Assembly (NCBI RefSeq): GCF_022836935.1 | Contig: NZ_CP083239.1 | Coordinates: forward strand, 1,296,001 to 1,360,000 | DNA: 64,000 nucleotides | From: Ancylobacter polymorphus | Lineage (GTDB): Bacteria > Pseudomonadota > Alphaproteobacteria > Rhizobiales > Xanthobacteraceae | Reading direction: 5' to 3' | In this document: positions 1 to 8,423 of the stretch, in pieces | How positions within the stretch are numbered: the stretch's first letter is position 1 | Layout: each line of letters begins with the position of its first letter | Made by a program: the position numbers and the translations under genes | The notes under the pieces: model-generated | Told to the model about the DNA's origin: nothing | Seen by the model: the letters and a program-made list of their open reading frames with translations, nothing else | The model's database searches: none

Positions 1-42
1 CTGACCTGGGTCGACTGGTTCAACCATCTCTGGCTGCTGCAG
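1..42 (+). pseudogene. possible IS3-family OrfB C-terminal scrap
   Basis: Frame 1 from the first base reads LTWVDWFNHLWLLQ, which resembles the C-terminal region of IS3-family OrfB transposases (W-V-D-W-F/Y-N with an LL a few residues later). The frame then loses similarity, so at most a truncated remnant is present. The match is short and the rest lies outside the window. Positions 43-147 hold nothing I can identify. Confidence 0.3.
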
Positions 43-147
43 GAGAGTTCTTTCGGGATAATTTCAGATCACACCTCCCGGACTGTCGGGCAGACCCACC
101 CCAAAGCCCTCAGGGCGGCAAAGTGTGAGAGGCAGGTCTGGATTTCC

Positions 148-205
148 GTGACGGGTTGAGGGCCGGGAGAGAGGCTTCCGGCGCCCGTCATGGAGGTTGA
201 TCCCC
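148..205 (+). ncRNA. radC-motif-like leader hairpin, copy 1
   Basis: A two-part hairpin sits directly upstream of the DUF932 gene. The outer stem is GACGGG (150-155) with CCCGTC (184-189). The inner stem is GCCGGGAG (162-169) with CTTCCGGC (175-182), one G.U pair, closing the loop AGAGG. A second copy with a different inner-stem sequence but the same loop and outer stem precedes the ParB gene at 1500-1557, which suggests a conserved RNA structure. Location and shape fit the radC RNA motif described upstream of DNA-binding and transfer genes; that name is from memory. The ribosome site GGAGG (192-196) follows immediately. Confidence 0.6.
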
Positions 206-1399
206 ATGAACATGCAGGTTCTGGATGCCGGTCGTGATGCCAGCAGCGGCTACAAGGTGGAGGTCACCCGCGGCGAGCGGGTCGGCCGCGTGTCTTCGGA
301 GTGGTTCTCCCGGCCGGATGATGAGCGGTTCCTGTCGCTCGGCGAAATGGCCGCGATGGTGCGGGGGCGTGCTGATCACAGTCGGTCGCGCCTGGTGGAG
401 ACGTCGCGTATCCATGTGGAGGCGAGCCGCTCCAATGCCGAGCGGTTGGCGCTGGTCATTCCCGGGGCGGATGCCCCCGTCGAGCCGAACCATTGGTCCT
501 TCGGCCAGCTCGCGGCCCAGATCGGGGCCCCGGCCGCCTATCTGCGCCAGCTTCCAGCCGCGCTGGCCGGCATTAATCTGCAATATGGTCTGACCTCGCA
601 CCGCGCCGAGCAGATCAAGACCTATGAGACCGCCAATGGCCGCGTCGAGCTGCGCGCGGTGACCGGCCCGGACTATGGCCGGATCTACGATCACGAGCTG
701 GTCGAAGCGGTGCAGCGCATTGCCGGCAACGGCACCGGCGACACGCGCTGGAAGGTGCCGGGCGTGCTCGACTGGTCGACGGGCATCTACAATCCGCGTG
801 TGGACATCACCAGGGATACGACGACGCTCTATGCCTCCGACCGCGACGTCTTCCTGTTCCTGGTTGACGACCTCAACCCGATCGAGGCCGGGCGTTTGCC
901 CGACGGCTCGCCGGACCTCTATTTCCGGGGCTTCTACTGCTGGAACTCGGAGGTGGGGGCCAAGACGCTCGGCATCGCGAGTTTCTATCTGCGTGCCGTC
1001 TGCCAGAACCGCAATCTCTGGGGTGTCGAGGATTTCCAGGAGATCACCATCCGCCACTCCAAATACGCCGCCTCGCGCTTTGCGCACGAGGCAGCGCCGG
1101 CACTCACCCGCTTCGCCAATTCCTCGCCCATGCCCTTCGTCAACGGCATCAAGGCGGCACGGGAGAAGATCGTGGCGCGCACCGACGAGGACCGCAGCGA
1201 CTTCCTCCGCAACCGGGGCTTCTCCAAGGCCGAGACCGCCAGGATCATCGACACGGTGCTGGCCGAGGAGGGGCGCAAGCCCGAGAGCATCTTCGACTTC
1301 GTGCAGGGCATCACCGCGGTCGCACGCGCCAAGCCCCACCAGGATGCAAGGCTCGATCTTGAGGGCCGGGCAAAGAAGCTGCTCGATCGGGCAGCCTGA
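206..1399 (+). CDS. DUF932 domain protein
   Basis: This 397-residue protein has the DUF932 (phage/plasmid-like) fold, common in plasmids and ICEs; its biochemical role is not established. Visible family features include LTSHRAEQIKTYET, the central VPGVLDWSTGIYNP segment and FRGFYCWNSEVGAKTLG. ATG 206 was chosen because GGAGG at 192-196 lies about nine bases upstream; an in-frame TTG at 197 is less likely. It is the first gene of the element's maintenance block, preceded by a structured leader shared with the next gene, so the two are probably controlled together. A strong inverted repeat follows it. Confidence 0.85.
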   Translation: MNMQVLDAGRDASSGYKVEVTRGERVGRVSSEWFSRPDDERFLSLGEMAAMVRGRADHSRSRLVETSRIHVEASRSNAERLALVIPGADAPVEPNHWSFGQLAAQIGAPAAYLRQLPAALAGINLQYGLTSHRAEQIKTYETANGRVELRAVTGPDYGRIYDHELVEAVQRIAGNGTGDTRWKVPGVLDWSTGIYNPRVDITRDTTTLYASDRDVFLFLVDDLNPIEAGRLPDGSPDLYFRGFYCWNSEVGAKTLGIASFYLRAVCQNRNLWGVEDFQEITIRHSKYAASRFAHEAAPALTRFANSSPMPFVNGIKAAREKIVARTDEDRSDFLRNRGFSKAETARIIDTVLAEEGRKPESIFDFVQGITAVARAKPHQDARLDLEGRAKKLLDRAA

Positions 1400-1405
1400 C
1401 TTCCG

Positions 1406-1441
1406 GAAAGCCGGAGATGTGGAGATCCGTGTCTCCGGCTT
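1406..1441 (+). terminator. inverted repeat after DUF932 gene, possible terminator
   Basis: Perfect 11-bp stem: AAAGCCGGAGA (1406-1416) pairs with TCTCCGGCTTT (1431-1441) around a 14-base loop. The stem ends in a short T run, but no long T tract follows, so termination may be weak or the hairpin may act in RNA stability. Confidence 0.45.
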
Positions 1442-1499
1442 TCTGCTTGTGCGGTTCTGCGGCGCTGCCCTCCAGAGTGAGAGGGCGGCGCTGCGCTTC

Positions 1500-1557
1500 G
1501 TGACGGGTTGGAGGCCGAGAGAGAGGCTCTTGGCCGCCCGTCGCGGAGATGCCTTCC
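1500..1557 (+). ncRNA. radC-motif-like leader hairpin, copy 2
   Basis: Outer stem GACGGG (1502-1507) with CCCGTC (1537-1542). Inner stem GGCCGAGAG with CTCTTGGCC (1513-1535), one G.U pair, around the same AGAGG loop as copy 1. Compared with copy 1 the inner helix differs in sequence but keeps pairing. The distance from the outer stem to the start codon is 15-16 bases in both copies, as expected for a leader that controls translation. Confidence 0.6.
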
Positions 1558-3621
1558 ATGGCGACCAATGTTCAGAAGATCACGCTCTCGCCCTCGCGTG
1601 ACATCCCCTTCAACAAGCTGCTGCTCAGCCAGTCGAACGTCCGGCGCATCAAGGCTGGGGTCTCGATCGAGGAACTGGCTGAGGACATCGCCCGCCGTGG
1701 CCTGCTGCAGGGCCTGAGCGTGCGGCCTGTGGTTGACGACACCGGCGTCGAGACCGGCATGTTCGAGATCCCGGCCGGCGGACGGCGCTATCGGGCGCTG
1801 GAAGTGCTGGTGAAGCAGAAGCGCCTCGCCAAGACCGCGCCGGTGCCCTGTGTCATCCGGGAGGGCGGCATCGCCGAAGAGGATTCGCTCGCCGAGAATG
1901 TCCAGCGCGCGCCGCTGCATCCGCTCGACCAGTTCCGCGCATTTCTGGCGCTGCGCGAGAAGGGGCAGTCCGAGGAAGAGATCGCCGCCGCCTTCTTCGT
2001 CTCCGTCGGCGTGGTGAAGCAGCGTCTCAGGCTCGCCTCGATCTCTCCGGTGCTGTTGGAGGTCTATGCCGAGGACGACATGACGCTCGACCAGCTCATG
2101 GCCTTCACCGTTTCCGGCGACCATGCGCGCCAGGAACAGGTCTTCGAGCGGCTGAAGACCTCCTATGACAAGCAGCCCTATGCCATCCGCCGCATGCTGA
2201 CCGAGGGTGCTGTCCGCGCCTGTGACAAGCGCGCCCAATTCATCGGTCTCGAGGCCTATATCGAGGCCGGCGGCACCATCCTGCGCGACCTGTTCCAGGG
2301 CGATGATGGCGGATGGCTGCAGGATGTCGCGCTCGTCGACCGGCTTGTGGCTGAGAAGCTCAAGGCCGAGGCCGACGCTGTCGCTACCGAAGGATGGAAG
2401 TGGGTCGAGGTGGCCCCTGACTTCGCCTATGGCCACACCTACGGCCTGCGACAGCTGCGCGGCGAGACCATCCCGCTCACCACTGAGGAGGAAGCGAGCC
2501 GCGATGCCCTCCAGGCGGAATATGATCGCCTGTCCACGGAATACGCCGAGGCGGATGAACTGCCGGAGGAGGTCGACGCGCGGCTCGGCGAGATCGAGAC
2601 GGCGATCGAAGCCTTCGAGGCGCGTCCGATCGCCTTCGATCCGGCGGAGGCGGCGCGCGCCGGCGCCTTCGTCAGCATCGCCCATGATGGGTCGGTGCGC
2701 ATTGAGCGCGGCTATGTGCGGCCTGAGGACGAACTGCCGGCTGAGCCCGAACTCGCCGTGGAGGACGCGGGGCCGCGCCTTGCCGCCGCTGCGGCCACGA
2801 GGGCGGGCGATGCTGTTACAGCCGATACGCTGGCGCCCGAACTCGAGGAGGACGAAGGGCTGTCTGCGCTCTCGGACCGGCTCATGGCCGAACTGACCTC
2901 GCACCGCACGCTCGGCCTGCGTCAGGCGCTGGGCGAACGGCCGGACGTGGCCTTCCTCGCCGCCCTGCATGCCCTGACGCTGAAGAGCTTCTACCGTTAC
3001 GGCTCGGATAGCTGCCTCGAACTCGACCTGAAGAGCATCGCCTTCAGCGCGCAGGCGCCGGGGCTGAACGACAGCGCCTCGGCCGCGGCGATCCACGCCC
3101 GGCATGATGGCTGGGCCAAGGTCCTGCCGAAGGACTCGGCCGATCTCTGGGAGGCTCTGCGGGACTGGGACAGCGACAGCCGCTCCAGCCTGTTCGCCCA
3201 TGTGGTGAGCCTGTCGGTGAATGCTGTTCATGAGGCCTGGAACCGGCGCCCCCGCGCCCTCCACCATGCGGATCAACTCGCCCGCGCCGTCGACCTCGAC
3301 ATGGCGGCCGCCGGGTGGAGGCCGACCGTGGACAATTTCCTCGGCCGGGTCACCAAGGCCCGCATTCTGCTGGCGGTGTGCGAGGCCAAGGGGTCGCGCG
3401 TTGCGGACCGCATCGCGCACCTGAAGAAGGGCGACATGGCCCGCGAGGCCGAAACGTTGCTGGCTAATACCGGCTGGCTGCCGGAACCGCTGCGCGGAGC
3501 CGAACCCGCCGTTGGCGAGGATACGGCGGCGCAGGACGGCACAACGGCCATGGGCGAAGACGAGAGTCTTGAGGATACTGAAGACACCACGGACATCCCC
3601 CCTGCCGTGGCGGCGGAGTAA
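1558..3621 (+). CDS. parB: ParB/RepB/Spo0J-family protein, large
   Basis: A 687-residue protein with an N-terminal ParB domain: NVRRIKAGVSIEELAEDI, the GGRRYRALE box and ENVQRAPLHPLDQFRAF, then the helix-turn-helix region around VSVGVVKQRLRLA. The C-terminal two thirds are long and acidic, typical of ICE/plasmid ParB-like proteins rather than chromosomal ParB. The family binds DNA and acts in partition or regulation; the exact role here is inferred. ATG 1558 is preferred over ATG 1549 because GGAGA at 1545-1549 gives better spacing. Its ParA partner lies about 8 kb downstream rather than adjacent. A clear intrinsic terminator follows. Confidence 0.85.
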   Translation: MATNVQKITLSPSRDIPFNKLLLSQSNVRRIKAGVSIEELAEDIARRGLLQGLSVRPVVDDTGVETGMFEIPAGGRRYRALEVLVKQKRLAKTAPVPCVIREGGIAEEDSLAENVQRAPLHPLDQFRAFLALREKGQSEEEIAAAFFVSVGVVKQRLRLASISPVLLEVYAEDDMTLDQLMAFTVSGDHARQEQVFERLKTSYDKQPYAIRRMLTEGAVRACDKRAQFIGLEAYIEAGGTILRDLFQGDDGGWLQDVALVDRLVAEKLKAEADAVATEGWKWVEVAPDFAYGHTYGLRQLRGETIPLTTEEEASRDALQAEYDRLSTEYAEADELPEEVDARLGEIETAIEAFEARPIAFDPAEAARAGAFVSIAHDGSVRIERGYVRPEDELPAEPELAVEDAGPRLAAAAATRAGDAVTADTLAPELEEDEGLSALSDRLMAELTSHRTLGLRQALGERPDVAFLAALHALTLKSFYRYGSDSCLELDLKSIAFSAQAPGLNDSASAAAIHARHDGWAKVLPKDSADLWEALRDWDSDSRSSLFAHVVSLSVNAVHEAWNRRPRALHHADQLARAVDLDMAAAGWRPTVDNFLGRVTKARILLAVCEAKGSRVADRIAHLKKGDMAREAETLLANTGWLPEPLRGAEPAVGEDTAAQDGTTAMGEDESLEDTEDTTDIPPAVAAE

Positions 3622-3644
3622 CCCTCACCACGATCCTGAACCTC

Positions 3645-3678
3645 GGCCCGCCGGCTCTGTCGGCGGGCCTTTGTTTTT
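3645..3678 (+). terminator. intrinsic terminator after parB-like gene
   Basis: Perfect 9-bp stem GGCCCGCCG (3645-3653) with CGGCGGGCC (3661-3669), a 7-base loop, then TTTGTTTTT (3670-3678). It separates the DUF932/ParB unit from the toprim gene. Confidence 0.85.
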
Positions 3679-3690
3679 GAAAAGCTCGCC

Positions 3691-4725
3691 ATGTCCGGGA
3701 TTGCTCAACATCTGTCGCGCCGGCTCGCCGATCGGGCCGAAGCCGTTTGCCGTCACTATCTCTCCAATGGGCGCCGGGAGGGCCGCTACTGGCTCGTCGG
3801 CGATGTCCGCAACACGCCCGGCCGCTCGCTCTTCGTCCGGCTCCACGCATCCGCGAAGGGCCCGGCGGGCAAATGGACCGATGCCGCCACCGGCGAACAT
3901 GGCGATCTTCTCGATGTCATCCGGGGATCGCTGGGGCTCCTCGACTTCGCTGACGTTGCCGAGGAAGCGCGGACCTTTCTCAACCTGCCGCATCCCGAAC
4001 CGGAGCCCGCAGCACCACGTCGCTGCGTCACGCCGGCTCCATCAGGTTCGATCGAAGCGGCACAGCGGCTGTTCGCTATGTCGCGGCCCATCGCCGGGAC
4101 CCTCGCACAGACGTATCTGCGCCGACGCGGCATTACGCTTCTGCACGGAACCGGAAACCTGCGCTTCCACCCGCGCTGCTACTACAGGCCTGACGACGGC
4201 CCGACCGAGACCTTGCCCGCCATGATCGCCGCCGTCACCGATCTCACGGGCAGGATCACTGGCGTACACCGCACCTGGCTCGCCCCCGACGGTTCGGACA
4301 AGGCCCCAGTCGACACGCCGCGCAAGGCGATGGGCGATCTGCTCGGGTCTACCGTTCGCATCGGTGTGCCCGACACCGTGATGGCAGCGGGCGAAGGCAT
4401 CGAGACCTTGCTGTCGCTCCGGCAGGTTCTGCCGAGCATGGCGATGGCGCCGGCGCTCTCGGCAGCACATCTGGCCGCCATCCTGTTCCCGCCTGCCCTG
4501 AGGCGGCTCTACATCGTCAGCGACAACGATCCTGCCGGTGACGCCGCGCGGGACACGCTGATCGAACGGGCGAACGCTGAGGGGATCGAGGCCATTCCAT
4601 TGTCGCCAGCGCTCGGAGACTTCAACGAGGATCTCCAGCGGCTCGGTATCGATGCGCTCCGGATGGGTGTTCGGGTGCAACTCGTCCCGGAAGATGTCGT
4701 GCGCTTCATGAGCCTGGCCCCATAG
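3691..4725 (+). CDS. toprim domain protein (primase-like, DUF7146)
   Basis: 344 residues. The C-terminal toprim fold is marked by AAGEGIETLLS (catalytic Glu) and YIVSDNDPAGDAA (DxD). The N-terminal half matches the helper region found in plasmid/ICE primase-like proteins, but no CHC2 zinc finger cysteines are visible, so it is a partial primase architecture. It probably synthesises or processes primers for the transferred strand or for element replication; this is inferred from the family. It starts 12 bases after the upstream terminator, so it needs its own promoter or readthrough. Confidence 0.8.
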   Translation: MSGIAQHLSRRLADRAEAVCRHYLSNGRREGRYWLVGDVRNTPGRSLFVRLHASAKGPAGKWTDAATGEHGDLLDVIRGSLGLLDFADVAEEARTFLNLPHPEPEPAAPRRCVTPAPSGSIEAAQRLFAMSRPIAGTLAQTYLRRRGITLLHGTGNLRFHPRCYYRPDDGPTETLPAMIAAVTDLTGRITGVHRTWLAPDGSDKAPVDTPRKAMGDLLGSTVRIGVPDTVMAAGEGIETLLSLRQVLPSMAMAPALSAAHLAAILFPPALRRLYIVSDNDPAGDAARDTLIERANAEGIEAIPLSPALGDFNEDLQRLGIDALRMGVRVQLVPEDVVRFMSLAP

Positions 4726-5095
4726 CCGAAACGGGCTGAACCGCGATGCGTGGCCGCCATGCCTGCAAGGATGCGTCAGTAACGGCAAGAGGACCGCGCC
4801 TTGCGCCTTCGAGAGGGCGATCGGCCGTCAGCCGGGCCGGATAAGCAATGGCTGCCGCCGACGATTTTCCGGCGCGGCCTTCGGGCCGCTTTCCATCGCG
4901 AAGCAAAATCGCCGGCTTGTCGCCATCCTCCGCTGGCGCTGCGGCCCTGTGCGCTTTTCCGGCATGGTCTTGTCCCGAAACCGGTTCCCACTTTCGGGGA
5001 CCATGCCCGTGCTCCGGGTGCAGGTCCGTCCCGACCGACGGCTTCGTCGCCATGAAGGCCGCCACGGCAGGCGGTCCAAACCGACGGAGCATCCC
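4726..5095. other. 370-base gap with hairpins
   Basis: No convincing gene. It holds a UUCG-type hairpin, GCGGCC (4874-4879) TTCG GGCCGC (4884-4889), and the palindromic repeat at 4961-5007. The reading frame upstream of the DUF2493 start is open to 4949 but runs through the palindrome, so I treat it as non-coding. Confidence 0.6.
4961..5007. repeat. Rhizobiales-type palindromic repeat
   Basis: Nested perfect inverted repeats: GGCATGGTC (4961-4969) with GACCATGCC (4999-5007), and inside it CCCGAAA (4974-4980) with TTTCGGG (4992-4998). The core ACCGGTTCCCACTTT resembles an intergenic palindrome common in Rhizobiales genomes, as I recall it. It supports the host assignment. Confidence 0.65.
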
Positions 5096-6022
5096 ATGAG
5101 CGCGCATGACGACCACGAGCCGCACCACGTCTCATCGCCGACCGACCACCTGATCCAGGAATTGCAGCTCCACGGCCATCGTCCCTCCGAGGACGAGCGC
5201 GACCAGCGCCCGCCACCGGAGGACCGCCACATCGAAGGCGCCGTTGCCGACATCTTCGATGCCCTGGTCGCAACGATCACCGACACCAGCCTCGATGCCG
5301 AGCTTCCCGATCTCCTCTGGTCGACCGTCAACATGTTCCACCGCGCCGTGGACCGGATCGAACAGAAGCTCGACGACAATGAGCAGGCCCAGAAGCAGCT
5401 TCAGCGCGAACAGGACGGCTCGGAGGTGAAGTCACTGGAGCTCGAGCGCCTGATCGACATCGGCATGAACCTGATCGGCCGGCGCGACGGCATGGAAACC
5501 TTCCGCGAGGCCGCCGCCGACCGCTACCGTATCGCCACCGGCTCGCCCTGGACGCCACGGGCCGGATCACGGGTCAACCATCGGCACCTCACCGCATCGC
5601 TGATCGACAGCCGGGATTTTCTCGCCGCCAGGAGGCGCGCGGATAGCGAGGTGCTCGTGCCCGTCGGGCCGAAGATCGCCTTCTCGGGCGGCGACACTGC
5701 CGATCACAGGCAGATCTGGGCCAAGCTCGATCAGATCCACGCCAAGCACCCGGACATGGTGCTGCTGCATGGCGGCTCGCCTAAAGGCGCCGAAAAGATC
5801 GCATCCCTCTGGGCCGACAGCCGCAAGGTGCCGCAGGTGGCCTTCAAGCCCGACTGGACGAAGCACGCCAAGGCGGCGCCCTTCAAGCGCAACGACCAGA
5901 TGCTGAACGTGGTGCCGATCGGGGTCGTGATCTTTCCCGGCACCGGCATTCAGGACAATCTGGCCGACAAGGCCCGTAAGATGGGCATCCCGGTCTATCG
6001 CTTCGGAACTGGTGGCGCATAA
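5096..6022 (+). CDS. DUF2493 / SLOG-family protein
   Basis: 308 residues. The C-terminal third is a DUF2493 (YspA/cpYpsA-related SLOG) domain: KIAFSGGDTADHRQIW, then HGGSPKGAEKIASLWA, which looks like the glycine-rich nucleotide-ligand loop, and PKGV-like hydrophobic strands to the C-terminus. The N-terminal part is polar, with a helical segment near EQKLDDNEQAQKQLQREQ. SLOG proteins bind or process nucleotide-derived ligands and some act in defence signalling; in ICEs the role is unknown. ATG 5096 was taken because the upstream in-frame sequence is part of a palindromic repeat. Confidence 0.75.
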   Translation: MSAHDDHEPHHVSSPTDHLIQELQLHGHRPSEDERDQRPPPEDRHIEGAVADIFDALVATITDTSLDAELPDLLWSTVNMFHRAVDRIEQKLDDNEQAQKQLQREQDGSEVKSLELERLIDIGMNLIGRRDGMETFREAAADRYRIATGSPWTPRAGSRVNHRHLTASLIDSRDFLAARRRADSEVLVPVGPKIAFSGGDTADHRQIWAKLDQIHAKHPDMVLLHGGSPKGAEKIASLWADSRKVPQVAFKPDWTKHAKAAPFKRNDQMLNVVPIGVVIFPGTGIQDNLADKARKMGIPVYRFGTGGA

Positions 6023-6035
6023 GCGCCGCCAAGCC

Positions 6036-6070
6036 CGCCATCTTGAACGTGATGGCGTTTTCTCTATTTT
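6036..6070 (+). terminator. intrinsic terminator after DUF2493 gene
   Basis: CGCCATC (6036-6042) pairs with GATGGCG (6051-6057) around an 8-base loop, followed by TTTTCTCTATTTT. The stem is only 7 bp but GC-rich and the T run is good. Confidence 0.7.
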
Positions 6071-6085
6071 GCTATCAACGCTATC
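6071..6085 (+). promoter_or_regulatory. direct repeat upstream of toxin-antitoxin pair
   Basis: GCTATC occurs at 6071-6076 and again at 6080-6085, just before the antitoxin ribosome site (TGGAGG, about 6095). It could be an operator for the ribbon-helix-helix antitoxin, which normally autoregulates. The element is short. Confidence 0.3.
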
Positions 6086-6106
6086 GGCCTTACTGGAGGC
6101 GCCATC

Positions 6107-6361
6107 ATGCCCGCAGTGACGATCCGCAACCTCTCCGAGGCGACGCACCGTGCCCTCAAGGTGCGCGCGGCACAGCACGGCCGCAGCACCGAAGCCGAGA
6201 TGCGCGACATCCTAGAGACCGCCGTTCGCCCTGACACGCGTCTTCGGCTCGGCACGGCGCTCGCGGAGCGCAGCCGCCGTCTCGGCCTAACCAATGAGGA
6301 CATCGACGCCCTCAGCCCGGCGCGCGACAGGACGCCCGACGAGCCGATGAGCTTCGAGTGA
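6107..6361 (+). CDS. FitA-like ribbon-helix-helix antitoxin
   Basis: 84 residues. The N-terminus MPAVTIRNLSEATHRALKVR is a typical FitA/Arc-type ribbon-helix-helix DNA-binding segment followed by AAQHGRSTEAEMRDIL. The family binds its own promoter and neutralises a PIN-domain toxin. The stop overlaps the next gene's GTG start by four bases, so translation is coupled. It probably serves as an addiction module for the element. Confidence 0.85.
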   Translation: MPAVTIRNLSEATHRALKVRAAQHGRSTEAEMRDILETAVRPDTRLRLGTALAERSRRLGLTNEDIDALSPARDRTPDEPMSFE

Positions 6362-6780
6362 TCCTTCTCGACACCAATGTCATCTCGGAGGCGATGAAGC
6401 CCACGCCCGACGACACCGTGCGGGCGTGGCTCGACGAGCAGGCGGCCGAGACGCTCTATCTCTCCAGCGTCACCATTGCCGAGCTGTTGTATGGCATCGG
6501 TGCGCTGCCTGCGGGCAAGCGCCAAGACCGGCTCACCGAAGCCCTGGATGGGCTGATGGAGCTGTTCGCTGACCGTGTCCTGCCGTTCGATATCGCTGCC
6601 GCACGACGCTATGCCGACCTCGCCGTGAAGGCGCGTGCGGCCGGGAAGGGCTTTCCGACGCCCGACGGCTATATCGCCGCAATCGCAGCCTCCCGGGGCT
6701 TCACTGTGGCCACGCGCGATACCAGCGCATTCGACGCCGCCGGTGTGGCGGTCATCAATCCGTGGAACGTGGAACGGTGA
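6358..6780 (+). CDS. FitB/VapC-like PIN-domain toxin
   Basis: 140 residues with the PIN ribonuclease acidic set: Asp in MILLDTNVISE, Glu in TIAELLYG, Asp in FPTPDGYIAAIA and Asp in VATRDTSAFD. The family cleaves RNA (often tRNA or rRNA) when its antitoxin is lost. It starts at GTG 6358, overlapping the antitoxin stop. All catalytic acidic positions are present, so the toxin is probably active. The pair sits inside the maintenance block, where it would select against ICE loss. Confidence 0.85.
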   Translation: MILLDTNVISEAMKPTPDDTVRAWLDEQAAETLYLSSVTIAELLYGIGALPAGKRQDRLTEALDGLMELFADRVLPFDIAAARRYADLAVKARAAGKGFPTPDGYIAAIAASRGFTVATRDTSAFDAAGVAVINPWNVER

Positions 6781-7062
6781 CGACCTGCCACAGTCAGCAC
6801 GTGTTGAACCTGACAACGCTTCGGAAGCGACCTGCGCAGTAACCCGCCATCACGGTCTCCTGACCGGACGACCATCCCCGCTTCACGACGCTGATCCTTG
6901 GGTCCAGCCGATGGCCTGACGCCATCAACCCATGAAGGGTCGGACTACGCTGCGCGTGCCGCCGCTCCGGCTGCGCCGGACACGGTGATTGCGGCCACCG
7001 GCCGGCCCTTTCGGGCGCCTGTCAGCGGGGGATGGACCTCCGCTCGCGCAGGAGCCAGGTCG

Positions 7063-7230
7063 ATGTCCGCCCAGATCGCTCACGCCTTCGCCTTCAGCCT
7101 CGCCACCACCCTGATGGCCACCGTCGTCATCTTCCGCGCCGGCGACGGCACGCTCTCCGTCGCCCCGGCTGCAGAATATGATGGCGACGAAGCCGCCATC
7201 GTCCGCGAAATCGACCCCTTCGCCTCTTGA
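7063..7230 (+). CDS. small hypothetical protein, one membrane segment
   Basis: 55 residues: a hydrophobic stretch, AHAFAFSLATTLMATVVIF, then a short acidic tail. I do not recognise a family. ATG 7063 was chosen because upstream in-frame sequence (from 6898) does not look coding. The C-terminal DPFAS and acidic tail face one side of the membrane. Positions 6781-7062 show nothing identifiable. Confidence 0.5.
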   Translation: MSAQIAHAFAFSLATTLMATVVIFRAGDGTLSVAPAAEYDGDEAAIVREIDPFAS

Positions 7231-7353
7231 GAGGCGAACAGGCGGCCATGAACGGCGGAGACGGCGTGCGCTCTTGCTCTGACGCCGACGCCAATCTCGC
7301 CGGTGCATCGTGGTGGTGGAGGCGCTTCGATCTGATTTTATGGAGCCGCCCCC

Positions 7354-7791
7354 ATGATCTTCATCGGCATTCTCCTCAGCATGGCGACAATCGCATTCTT
7401 CTGCTGGCTGCTCTTCACGCTGGCGGTATTCGCGTTGCCGCTGTTTGCGGGCATCACGGCGGGCACATGGGCCTATGGCACCGGCGCCGGATGGCTCGGC
7501 GTTGTTGTCGGCCTTGTGGCCGCTGGCCTGACTTACGCCCTCGGCCAGTTCCTATTCGCGATCGTCCGCCCGATCTGGGCGCGTCTGCTCATCGTTGCCG
7601 TGTTCGTCGTCCCGGCTGCGGCGGCAGGCTTCCACGCCACCCATGGCATCGTGAAGCACACCATGCCCTCGCAGACGTGGCAGATGGTGTTTTCGATCAT
7701 CGGAGCCGGCGTGGTTGGCATTGTCGCCTTCGTGCGGATCACCGGAAGGAAGGCGTTCCGCCCTTCTGACGGGCACAGCTCCCCTCCCTGA
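7354..7791 (+). CDS. hypothetical inner-membrane protein, about four TM segments
   Basis: 145 residues, mostly hydrophobic: segments near residues 2-35, 45-70, 75-95 and 112-130. No catalytic motif is visible. Proteins of this size and position occur between the toxin-antitoxin and DUF736 genes in similar ICEs, as I remember them, but the function is unknown. The basic tail after the last segment suggests a cytoplasmic C-terminus. Confidence 0.6.
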   Translation: MIFIGILLSMATIAFFCWLLFTLAVFALPLFAGITAGTWAYGTGAGWLGVVVGLVAAGLTYALGQFLFAIVRPIWARLLIVAVFVVPAAAAGFHATHGIVKHTMPSQTWQMVFSIIGAGVVGIVAFVRITGRKAFRPSDGHSSPP

Positions 7792-8423
7792 CGCCGCGAT
7801 AGCCGTTCGGCGCACCAGACAGCGAACGGCATATCGTCCGCGTCAACCGGCTGGGCCGGGAGGGAGCGGAGATCCGGCGCGCCGGCTTCGCCCTCTAATG
7901 CGGCAAGATTGGTGAGCGTGGAGGACGGCGGCCGCGTCGCAGCCGAAAGCCCCCTTGGGGCAGAGCATTCGCGACGTTGGCGGGACGAGGAATGCGCAGC
8001 TTGGCCAAGCTCAGGCTATCGTCCGCCGATGCTCGCCGGTCGGGTCTCGATATCCGGCGCGAAGGCCAAACCATCTCCCTCATCCATCCGCCCGTGCCCG
8101 CTCCAGACGGCCTCTTCAATGGCCTGATCTGGCCGAAGGACGGCTGCGCCTCGAGCGCCTATGCCACAACGGCTGGTCCCGACTTTCTTCCCCTGCCGAC
8201 GCCCACCCCGCGCGCTGCGCGGGGACCCCGGATCGCTGTCATTCCTCGCGCAGCAACAAAGTCGCGCCTGCGCCGTCCTCCGCTGCGCTGCGGTCGCAAT
8301 CCTCACCCCATCGCGCGAGCGCGATGGGGACCCCGAGGCGATGTGGCGTCGCTCGCCTCCGGCCTCTCGATCGCCATCGAGGCCGCAATGGTGCGGGCTC
8401 AGAAGACAGGACGGAGACGGAAC
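7792..8423. other. 632-base gap before DUF736 gene, with two strong hairpins
   Basis: The frame of the downstream gene is open from 7977, but its start is clear at 8424. Two GC-rich palindromes are present: CCCCGCGC (8206-8213) with GCGCGGGG (8217-8224), and CCCCATCGCGC (8306-8316) with GCGCGATGGGG (8319-8329). They may be terminators, REP-like elements or remnants. The frame ending at 7897 looks weakly coding but lacks a start, so decay of an old gene is possible. Confidence 0.5.

Noticed and set aside
985..3420. 811-residue reading frame on the minus strand over the DUF932 and ParB genes
   Set aside because: It is a high-GC shadow: both strands' codon frames stay open, the plus-strand genes have family matches and ribosome sites, and the minus frame has no recognisable domain.
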